Assembly (NCBI GenBank): GCA_013002305.1
Contig: JABDKG010000043.1
Location: 1 to 64,000 of the forward strand
From: Hellea sp.
GTDB taxonomy: Bacteria; Pseudomonadota; Alphaproteobacteria; Caulobacterales; Maricaulaceae
DNA length: 64,000 bases
Direction: 5' to 3'
Below are positions 1 to 7,023 of this stretch, piece after piece (the first letter of the stretch is position 1; the number at the start of each line of letters is the position of its first letter). Both the position numbers and the translations under genes were made by a program. The notes below the pieces were generated by a model. That model worked only from the letters and a program-made list of their open reading frames with translations, ran no database searches and had not been told where the DNA came from.

Positions 1-654
1 ATCTTCGACGGGCGCGCCTTGGCGGTAGCGCCGGATCAGCCCGAAATTGCGCCAGCCCCGGCGCATAAATCCGTCGCGCTCATATTTGGCCGCCGAGCTC
101 GTGATCGCGCCCTTGATGCGCCGCAGCCGCCTTCGCCCTCGCCCGGCAGTTATCGCTTCAATTATTTTAACATCCTCGAACAGGGGCAAATCCGGATAGC
201 CGCCGACCGCCTCATAAAGCGCGCGCGAGATTAGAAGCCCCTGATCGCCATATGGCAAAGCCCAGGCCCGGCTGCGCAGCTGGGCGCAGGCCTCGATGAT
301 CCGCGCCCCGAGGCGCGAACTATCGAGCCGCAGCTTAAAATGACCGGCCTTGTCCGGATTGTTTTGGATATGATCATCGATTAGCGCGCGCCAGTTCTCC
401 GGCAGTCGGCTATCAGCATGGAGAAAGAGCAGCCACTCGGCGTCCAGCGCCAGCCGAACGCCGCGCCGCAATTGCGCCCCGCGCGACGCCGTCCCGATCG
501 CCAGATTAACGCCGAACCCCGCCGCCGCCTTTAGGCTCTCATCGTCTGAAAACCCGTCACTGACAATGATCCGTTCAACACCGCCGGAGAGCTGCGACAA
601 AAGCCGCGCCAGCCCGCCTGCATTATTTAGATTGGGAATGATAACCGTGATCAT
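1..654 (-). CDS. Family 2 glycosyltransferase (TIGR04283-like), 3' end beyond window start
   Basis: Reverse-strand translation from ATG at 654: MITVIIPNLNNAGGLARLLSQLSGGVERIIVSDGFSDDESLKAA...LLFLHADSRLPENW; open to the window edge. Confidence 0.85.
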   Translation of the reverse strand, partial: MITVIIPNLNNAGGLARLLSQLSGGVERIIVSDGFSDDESLKAAAGFGVNLAIGTASRGAQLRRGVRLALDAEWLLFLHADSRLPENWRALIDDHIQNNPDKAGHFKLRLDSSRLGARIIEACAQLRSRAWALPYGDQGLLISRALYEAVGGYPDLPLFEDVKIIEAITAGRGRRRLRRIKGAITSSAAKYERDGFMRRGWRNFGLIRRYRQGAPVED

Positions 655-668
655 AGGTCCAAACCTTA

Positions 669-810
669 CCCCGCATGCGCGGCCGAGCGAAGCGAAATCC
701 GCCGTCCCGTTTCAACCCGGCGGTTGGATGGGCGCCCAAACATTGGAATGGCGGATTACGGACGATGTCCTAATCCGCCCTACGGGCTTGGGTTAATCCG
801 GTGTATTTTA
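669..810. repeat. Degenerate copy of the 177-bp palindromic element
   Basis: Contains cgaagcgaaatccgccgtcccgtttcaa and tccgccctacgggcttgggttaatccggtgta, shared with copies at 2646, 4081 and 5337. Confidence 0.8.
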
Positions 811-819
811 TGCGCGCTT

Positions 820-1818
820 TTATCGCCGGACATCAAGGCTTTCATTGCCCATGGCGTAATAGACGTCATTAATACTGACGAGATTGAAATCACCCCGGAT
901 CGAATGTTTCAGCGCGCTCGCGGCGGCGGCGAATTCGATATTATCCTGACGCGCCATATCGGTTATCAGCCCGTGTAAAAGCCCAACCGCAAAGGCGTCT
1001 CCGCCGCCAATCCGGTCGACAATTCCGGCAACATTATAGGGCCGCGATTCCCAGCGGTCGGTACGGGTTACGAGCTCGGCGGATATACGGTGGTGGTCCA
1101 TCGTTATGGTTTCGCGCGTGGTCGCGGCAAGCGCGCGCAGCTCCGGGAACTCTTTGAGCGCGATTTTAAAAGCCTCGGCGCGGTCTTTAATCGTCTGCCC
1201 CATAACCAGACTAATATCGCGTTCATTAATCAGGGCGAGCGTGGCATAGCTCAGAATTTCGCGAATGATCGCCGGACCGTCGCCCTTCCAGTTTTCCCAC
1301 AGATAGGCTCTGTAATTCCCATCGAACGAGACCTTGACGCCCGCCGCTTTGGCCGCTTTGACCGCGCGCAACGCCGCCTTGGTTCCGTTCTCGCCTATGG
1401 CCGGCGTAATGCCCGACATGTGTAGCCAGGTCGCGCCCTTCAGGACGTCATCCCAGTCAATCGCATCCGCGCCAGCCAGCGCAAAGGCCGAATCTTTGCG
1501 ATCATACTCGATACGCGAAGGCCGAACGGCGGCGCCGAAACTCATAAAATATAAACCCATGCGCCCCGGAACCGAAAGCACCGCACTTGTATCGACATTA
1601 TATTTTCGCAGCTCCGCCAATGCAGCGCGGCCCAGTGCGTTGCTCGGCAATATTGTCGCCATAACGCTGTGATGTCCGAATTGCGCCAAAGACGCGGAAA
1701 CATTGGCTTCGGCGCCGCCGACATGAACATTCAGCTTCCCGGTTTGCAGAAGCTGTTCGCCGTCCGGCGCAGCCAAACGCAATAGAACTTCCCCGAAACA
1801 GACTATTTTATGAGCCAT
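820..1818 (-). CDS. kdgK: PfkB-family sugar kinase, probable 2-keto-3-deoxygluconate kinase
   Basis: MAHKIVCFGEVLLRLAAP...VGGAEANVSASLAQFG...GIVDRIGGGDAFAVGLLHGL (PfkB signature GGGDAF). Confidence 0.85.
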   Translation of the reverse strand: MAHKIVCFGEVLLRLAAPDGEQLLQTGKLNVHVGGAEANVSASLAQFGHHSVMATILPSNALGRAALAELRKYNVDTSAVLSVPGRMGLYFMSFGAAVRPSRIEYDRKDSAFALAGADAIDWDDVLKGATWLHMSGITPAIGENGTKAALRAVKAAKAAGVKVSFDGNYRAYLWENWKGDGPAIIREILSYATLALINERDISLVMGQTIKDRAEAFKIALKEFPELRALAATTRETITMDHHRISAELVTRTDRWESRPYNVAGIVDRIGGGDAFAVGLLHGLITDMARQDNIEFAAAASALKHSIRGDFNLVSINDVYYAMGNESLDVRR

Positions 1819-1893
1819 ATTCGCCCCTCAATCCATTGAAGCAGTCTATCCCGTTACCGCGGATTTTTCAATGGCTGCTGATGCGTCTATCCA

Positions 1894-2107
1894 ACAAGTA
1901 CCCCGGATCAAGTTTCTACCTTACCCCGTAGGGCGGATAGAGCGAAGCGAAATCCGCCGTCCCGTTTCAAATGGTTTTTTCCAAAAAATATCCTCGCCGT
2001 CAGAACGGCGCATTTCGAGCGCGATGCGCTTTCTATACGCCCTACGGGTTTAGGTTAATCCGTGGTACTTGGTTGGTACGGGGTTGGGTTAATCCGTGGT
2101 ACTTGGT
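1894..2107. repeat. 177-bp-type palindromic element with tandemly duplicated right end
   Basis: caagtaccccggatca...ccccgtagggcggat...acgccctacgggtttaggttaatccgtggtacttggt, then a second ggttaatccgtggtacttggt. Confidence 0.85.
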
Positions 2108-2297
2108 GACAGGCCGGTCGGCCGGTCGGTGGCGTCATAGTTGAAGTTAATCCCGCCAATGGATTTAACATTACCGCGGCTGTCATAGGTCAGGCCGCGC
2201 GTGCCGGTCTCGCCTGTATCGACGGACTGGGTGACGCGGTTAAAGTTATTATAGCTCATCGCTATATGGCGCGCGCCATCGATAGTAACGCTAATTT
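2108..2297 (-). pseudogene. Rhs core fragment
   Basis: Reverse translation SVTIDGARHIAMSYNNFNRVTQSVDTGETGTRGLTYDSRGNVKSIGGINFNYDATDRPTGLS matches the Rhs core at 8790-8700 (RGNVTSLGGIDMNYDATDRPTGLS); interrupted by the palindromic element. Confidence 0.85.
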
Positions 2298-2540
2298 CTA
2301 GTTACGCTTATCCTTCAACAGCATAAAGGTAATAAATACCGATCCGACAGAAGCGATTAATATACTTATAAGATTTCGTCTAAAAAATATATCCCACTCC
2401 AACACTTTCCCAGCCTGATCGCAGGCTTGAAAACCGTCACAGAAGAAACGATATCCATTTATCATAGACCAAATAACTCCCATTGCAAAAGTAACGATAA
2501 ACACAGTGCAATAAGTTTTAAAAATAGAACGCTTTGTCAT
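2298..2540 (-). CDS. Small membrane protein, putative immunity protein (paralog of 3585-3845)
   Basis: MTKRSIFKTYCTVFIVTFAMGVIWSMINGYRFFCDGFQACDQAGKVLEWDIFF...; two hydrophobic segments; follows a toxin-tip fragment. Confidence 0.7.
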   Translation of the reverse strand: MTKRSIFKTYCTVFIVTFAMGVIWSMINGYRFFCDGFQACDQAGKVLEWDIFFRRNLISILIASVGSVFITFMLLKDKRN

Positions 2541-2552
2541 ATAGTTACGCCC

Positions 2553-2645
2553 TTACGGTTCTTCATCTATTATCTCAACAGCAGTCCCACCAGCAACTTC
2601 TCCCGATGCTGCACCAAGTGCGGCACCTCCGCTGGAGAGATGTCT
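2553..2645 (-). pseudogene. C-terminal fragment of Gly/Ala-rich tip (paralog of 3853-4080)
   Basis: GRHLSSGGAALGAASGEVAGGTAVEIIDEEP*; truncated at its 5' side by the repeat. Confidence 0.65.
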
Positions 2646-2822
2646 ACCAAGTACCCCGGATCAAAATTCAACCTTACCCCGTAGGGCGGATTAGCGATAG
2701 CGTAATCCGCCGTCCCGTTTCAAATGATTGCTTCCAGAAAAAATTCTCACCGTCAGGATGGCGCATTTCGGGCTTTGCCCTCTATACGCCCTACGGGTTT
2801 GGGTTAATCCGGTGTACTTGGT
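2646..2822. repeat. Intact 177-bp palindromic element
   Basis: accaagtaccccggat...ggtgtacttggt; inner hairpin ggcggattagcgatagcgtaatccgcc. Confidence 0.92.
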
Positions 2823-2893
2823 GGCGATTGACGAGGGTTTTCTCGAGGATATTACCAAGGGATTTATATTTGAATGTGCCGAGGCCGTCCCTG

Positions 2894-3340
2894 TCAAAAC
2901 TTTTTCAAAGAATCATGCTTAATAAAATGATACTCTTTGGTCGCGGGTCCGCTGCATTTCAAAAGTGGGAAAAACTCTTTGGTCTTTTTTGAAACTAACG
3001 ATTCTTCGAAATATTTTTTTCTAACATGCTCACTCGTGGGATCTAGGAACGATGAAATATAATACTCTATGTATTTTTGATCGTGCTCTCCGAGCATTCT
3101 CAATTCACCCGATCTAATACTTGCAGTAAATTCACTTTTCCAGATTGGATCACCCAACCTCATCCAACTGAGAAACCGAAATAAGTTTTCATACACCGTA
3201 GATTTTACAACAGAATCAATCGGGTTTGGATATAACTCTGAAATTTTTTCAAAGTTTTCATTTGAATAATAGGCAGCACTCTTCTTCAAGTTTTTCATTA
3301 TTATAGGTTCGAGCAAATTATATAATAGGTTTTTAAACAT
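2894..3340 (-). CDS. Hypothetical protein, candidate immunity protein
   Basis: ORF open, AT-rich, from ATG (MFKNLLYNLLEPIIMKNLKKSAAYYSNENFEKISELYPN...); starts just after the stop of a tip fragment. Confidence 0.6.
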   Translation of the reverse strand: MFKNLLYNLLEPIIMKNLKKSAAYYSNENFEKISELYPNPIDSVVKSTVYENLFRFLSWMRLGDPIWKSEFTASIRSGELRMLGEHDQKYIEYYISSFLDPTSEHVRKKYFEESLVSKKTKEFFPLLKCSGPATKEYHFIKHDSLKKF

Positions 3341-3348
3341 AATTTTTG

Positions 3349-3513
3349 TTAGTCCCCATGATCTCCCAATGATCTTAAAAATCTTTTTATCCAATTATCG
3401 TTTTGTCTTGCCGCTGATTCCGTATGATCAATAATTCTTTGTATAAGTGGATCGCCTCCGGGATGAGGTGCTTCACCTGGTAAAGTGTTAGGGTCAGGAT
3501 TTGGCCCACATAA
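3349..3513 (-). pseudogene. Polymorphic-toxin tip fragment
   Basis: Open reverse frame CGPNPDPNTLPGEAPHPGGDPLIQRIIDHTESAARQNDNWIKRFLRSLGDHGD*, beginning within the 3491-3596 element. Confidence 0.5.
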
Positions 3514-3596
3514 TTAGTCGTAAAAACAGAGCTTTAGCGTCGAAGTGGGCCACAAGGCACGCTTCGCTTTATCTTGTTAAACAACTAATCTGACCC
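3491..3596. repeat. About 106-bp MITE-like element with inverted termini
   Basis: gggtcaggat...ctaatctgaccc ends; internal ggcccac/gtgggcc and taattagt/aactaat inversions. Confidence 0.6.
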
Positions 3597-3845
3597 ATTT
3601 CCTCCCTTTCCCTTATCCTTCACGAACATAAATGTGATAAAGGCTGACATAGCTACCAACCATAACAAAGTTAAAAGCTCTCGCTTCCAAAACACATCCC
3701 AGCTTAAAACCTGACCAGTGTTATCACACGCTTGGAGGCCGTCACAAAAGTAACGATACCCATTGATGACTGACCAGATTGTGCCGGCAACGAACAGTAT
3801 TAAAAATACTATGAGATAAACTTTAGCGATGTATCGTTTATTCAT
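3585..3845 (-). CDS. Small membrane protein, putative immunity protein (paralog of 2298-2540)
   Basis: MNKRYIAKVYLIVFLILFVAGTIWSVINGYRYFCDGLQACDNTGQVLSWDVFW...; 44/78 identities to the 2298 ORF by hand alignment. Confidence 0.75.
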   Translation of the reverse strand: MNKRYIAKVYLIVFLILFVAGTIWSVINGYRYFCDGLQACDNTGQVLSWDVFWKRELLTLLWLVAMSAFITFMFVKDKGKGGNGSD

Positions 3846-3852
3846 TTTGGCG

Positions 3853-4080
3853 CTACCTTTCCAGCCTGTCGTCTATGACTTCCATGGTAGTTCCGCTGGT
3901 TGCTTCCCCAATAGCGGCACCTAAAGCAGCTCCACCATTAGACAAGTTGCCCGCACCGCCAAAGCCAGAGGCACCCGTTAACGCACGACCCGCAAGGTTG
4001 CCCGCTCCAGCTCCAAGTGCTGCACCAGCTCCGGCTTGCGCACCTGCGGAGACAACTCCCAATCCATCAACTGTTCCTGT
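3853..4080 (-). pseudogene. Gly/Ala-rich polymorphic toxin tip, 5' truncated by repeat
   Basis: TGTVDGLGVVSAGAQAGAGAALGAGAGNLAGRALTGASGFGGAGNLSNGGAALGAAIGEATSGTTMEVIDDRLER*. Confidence 0.65.
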
Positions 4081-4257
4081 ACCAAGTACCCCGGATAAAA
4101 ATACAACCTTACCCCGTAGGGCGGATAGAGCGAAGCGAAATCCGCCGTCCCGTTTCAACCAAGAGGGCGCGACCCAAAACCGCAACAATTGCCCGGCGCA
4201 TTTCGGGCTTTGCCCTCTATACGCCCTACGGGTTTGGATTAATCCGGTGTACTCGGT
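4081..4257. repeat. Intact 177-bp palindromic element
   Basis: accaagtaccccggat...atccggtgtactcggt; one reverse frame is stop-free and in frame with the 3853 tip. Confidence 0.92.
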
Positions 4258-4432
4258 TGACCCCGCGCCGCATTTGCGCCCCGCGTCTCGCGGCCAGGCG
4301 CAAGCTCTCATCGCCGGAGAGGCCATCACTGACAATCACAGAAATATCCGCCCCTGCCAGCTGCGCCAAAAGCCGCGACAGCGCCGCCTCATTATTCAAA
4401 TTAGGGATAATCACCGAAACCATAGGGCCCAA
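4258..4432 (-). pseudogene. Duplicated 5' fragment of the window-start glycosyltransferase
   Basis: MGPMVSVIIPNLNNEAALSRLLAQLAGADISVIVSDGLSGDESLRLAARRGAQMRRGV vs MITVIIPNLNNAGGLARLLSQLSGGVERIIVSDGFSDDESLKAAA...RGAQLRRGV. Confidence 0.85.
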
Positions 4433-4575
4433 CCCTACTCCGCGCGCGCAGTATGGCGAAGCGAAAAACGGTGGGTTGGTTTAATTGGGCGGTTTTGGAC
4501 CAAAACCGCAATATCGGGCCAACGCTGCGCTCTGATTCGCCCTACGATAAGGCATTTATCCAGGGTAGTTTGTAA
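4433..4575. repeat. Degenerate palindromic element upstream of the glycosyltransferase fragment
   Basis: cataggg-cccaaccctactccgcgcgcg...gcgaagcgaaaaacgg...attcgccctacg; mirrors 655-810. Confidence 0.65.
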
Positions 4576-4604
4576 GTGAATGGATGATCCGCTATTACAA
4601 ATAT

Positions 4605-5066
4605 CTAACTTGTTTCGTCCTGATAGAACACGCAGAATACTTCTTCATTTTCTTCAACAATACATTTTACAATAAAATCCCGTTCTGGGAACTCAATGTT
4701 CAACTTGGCCCTCCACATTTTTTCCATAGAAAATCCTAAGTATTTTTGTTTTTGAAAATCCAATTCTTCAAATATGCTATCAATACATACTAGATTCATC
4801 CAAAAGTCTGGGCCCTTGTCGTGCGGTTCGGAAGCAATTGTACTTTCATACTTTTGTATAGAAAATTCATCACTTAAGAATACACGGTCTTTAAATAACA
4901 AAAATTCGGGCCAACAGACTTCAACAAAGGCCAATATAAAGTCGGGGTCTATGGACTGTGTTTTCTGAAGAATATGAACGTAATCGAACACTGAAAAATT
5001 TTTTCCAATGTTAGCGTCATTCCATTTTTCGAGATTTGAAAATGGTGGTAGATTTTTGATATTCAA
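4605..5066 (-). CDS. Putative immunity protein
   Basis: ORF starts TTG 7 nt after AGGAGGTG, directly following the TAA of the preceding tip; MNIKNLPPFSNLEKWNDANIGKNFSVFDYVHILQK... Confidence 0.7.
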   Translation of the reverse strand: MNIKNLPPFSNLEKWNDANIGKNFSVFDYVHILQKTQSIDPDFILAFVEVCWPEFLLFKDRVFLSDEFSIQKYESTIASEPHDKGPDFWMNLVCIDSIFEELDFQKQKYLGFSMEKMWRAKLNIEFPERDFIVKCIVEENEEVFCVFYQDETS

Positions 5067-5336
5067 TTATTCACCTCCTGGGATTTCTTCTGGTAGCGGT
5101 TTTCGCACCGTCGCTTTCCCCGGAAAAGGCGTACCGTCTGGCGCGAAATTCAATTCGTTTTCTTTCACGTTTGGACGAGGTATGTCACCATGAGATTGTC
5201 CAGAGCCGCGATATTGTTTGTAGGTACCGTCTCCATTATGTGTTGTATACTGCCCATTTGGACCTGGCTTTTCGATTATTGTGTGAGGCGCACCTTTTGC
5301 TTCAGGCAGCGGGTCTGGACGACTACTTCTATTCTT
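5067..5336 (-). pseudogene. Polymorphic toxin C-terminal tip (orphan), 5' truncated by repeat
   Basis: GKNRSSRPDPLPEAKGAPHTIIEKPGPNGQYTTHNGDGTYKQYRGSGQSHGDIPRPNVKENELNFAPDGTPFPGKATVRKPLPEEIPGGE*. Confidence 0.75.
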
Positions 5337-5513
5337 ACCAAGTACCCCGGATCAAAATTCAACCTTACCCCGTAGGGCGGATTAGCGATAGCGTAATCCG
5401 CCGTCCCGTTTCAACCGGATGGTTTCGGCCCAAACCCGCAACATCGGCTTGGTGCATTTCGGGCTTCGCCCTCTATACGCCCTACGGGGTTGGACTTAAT
5501 CCGAGTACTTGGT
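5337..5513. repeat. Intact 177-bp palindromic element
   Basis: accaagtaccccggat...ccgagtacttggt. Confidence 0.92.
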
Positions 5514-5613
5514 TACCATCGACACAGCCGCTTCCATTCGCATCAGGTTCCCCATAATTGCGACCTATATCAAAATGAGGTATAGTGAGGCCTCAACTGC
5601 GAAGGGGCGAAAC

Positions 5614-6888
5614 ATGGTCGTAGGAGTGTCAAAAGGTTTTCTAAAGCTTTCCACGGCGATACTCGTAGCGACGAGCCTGGTAGCATGCCCTGATGGCGAC
5701 CAAACCGAAAACGAGGAAAACCCGAACTCTCCGGAATTGACCGCCGCGCAGGCCGCTTGCCAATTGCCGGAACTGCCCGGTCTGGACCGCGCCGGGACAG
5801 TGCCCGATACTGCATATTTTGTGAATGGCCAAAAAGTTAAAAGGGGTCTATCGCTAACCGGTGATACCATCGTGGCCAACCATAAGGACATTTCCCCATA
5901 TTACCTTATATTCAAAAGCGTAGACCCAAACGGTTTCGAAAAGGCGGGATATTCTCTGACTATTATTAGCGAGACCGACGATATTACCCTAGAATCCAGC
6001 GTGCCAATTAATGCCGGAACCCGTCAGATCGATAAAAACAGCACAAATGGCAAAGACGGAGGCCCAATCAAGTTTTTAGCGCCGCAGGGCTCGATTACAA
6101 TTTCAGGAAACATCAACGGCAACAGGGGTAGTATTTTCGGCGGCGATGGCGGCGATATTATCTTTTGTGCCAGAGATAAAATCTCAATCGAGACGGGCGC
6201 TTTTATTGTTGCCGGTCACGGCGGAAGCTACGCCCAAGACGCGAAAAACGACATTACCGAAAAAAATCACACCCTTATCGGACGACGTGGCGGCCGCGGC
6301 GGTAATATTTATTTCATCGGTACCGGACCTGCCCCTGTCACTGTGACGATAAACGGACGGGTCACCGCGGGAAAAGGCGGAGCCGGCGAAGCCGCGGACA
6401 TTACCGGTGGAATAGGCAATCGATCCATAACCGGACATGGCGGGACTGGCGGCGAAGGCGGGACCGCATATTTTGACAACGCGACCGCTACAATTGCAAA
6501 AGCCGAATATTTACGACCGGGCGACGGCGGCAATGGTGGCAACGCCAGCGTCTGGGGGTCGGACGGCGAAAGCGGACCCCCGCCTAGCGACGGCGGCAAC
6601 GCGGTTGCCGAAGGCGGCTGGGGCGGAGCCGCCGGGAAAATACCGCTCAATGGATTTGGTGCTAAACACGGTAACGGCGGAAACGCTCGGGCTTACGCTG
6701 GACGCGGAGGTACGGATCCCGGCGGAACCATAACAGCGGCGTCCGGGTCAGCCTCGGCGTTTGGAGGCGGCAGCGGAACCGGCAAACGAACGAATACAAA
6801 ACCGGTCGAAACGCCCCCTGACCCATCCGGAACCGGAGTTTCTGCGGCCCAAGACGGCGAACCGGGACCCGTACAAAAAACACCGTAG
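5614..6888 (+). CDS. Gly-rich secreted lipoprotein (beta-helix/PGRS-like repeats)
   Basis: MVVGVSKGFLKLSTAILVATSLVAC lipobox; repeated GGxGG turns (GGDGGDI, GGRGGRGGNIYF, GHGGTGGEGGTAYF, GDGGNGGNASVWG). Confidence 0.8.
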   Translation: MVVGVSKGFLKLSTAILVATSLVACPDGDQTENEENPNSPELTAAQAACQLPELPGLDRAGTVPDTAYFVNGQKVKRGLSLTGDTIVANHKDISPYYLIFKSVDPNGFEKAGYSLTIISETDDITLESSVPINAGTRQIDKNSTNGKDGGPIKFLAPQGSITISGNINGNRGSIFGGDGGDIIFCARDKISIETGAFIVAGHGGSYAQDAKNDITEKNHTLIGRRGGRGGNIYFIGTGPAPVTVTINGRVTAGKGGAGEAADITGGIGNRSITGHGGTGGEGGTAYFDNATATIAKAEYLRPGDGGNGGNASVWGSDGESGPPPSDGGNAVAEGGWGGAAGKIPLNGFGAKHGNGGNARAYAGRGGTDPGGTITAASGSASAFGGGSGTGKRTNTKPVETPPDPSGTGVSAAQDGEPGPVQKTP

Positions 6889-7022
6889 CGAGATCGCGCT
6901 CTCTGTCTGCCGTCCCGTTTCAATCAAAAGAACTCGGTCTAAAACCGCAATATCGGCCCGGCGCATTTCGGGCGCTCGCCCTCAATGACACCCCACGGGG
7001 GGTTAATGCACCATACTTAGTA
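6886..7022. repeat. Degenerate palindromic element
   Basis: caccgtagcgagatcgcgctctctgtctgccgtcccgtttcaatc...gcgcatttcgggcgctcgccctc...accatacttagtaac. Confidence 0.7.
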
Positions 7023-7023
7023 A

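Noticed and set aside
2534-2992. 152-aa plus-strand ORF
   Set aside because: Mostly palindromic element sequence; opposite to the toxin/immunity reading direction.
3875-4579. 234-aa plus-strand ORF
   Set aside because: Runs through element copies, the reversed tip and the glycosyltransferase fragment; Pro/Ala-rich complement of Gly/Ala coding, not a real gene.
1894-5513. CRISPR array
   Set aside because: Repeats are 177 bp, palindromic, irregularly spaced (about 0.5-1.8 kb) and separated by coding DNA; no cas genes.
2646-5513. Target-site duplications flanking the 177-bp elements
   Set aside because: Only the 5337 copy shows a possible TTA/TTA; the other two intact copies do not match, so no TSD claim is made.
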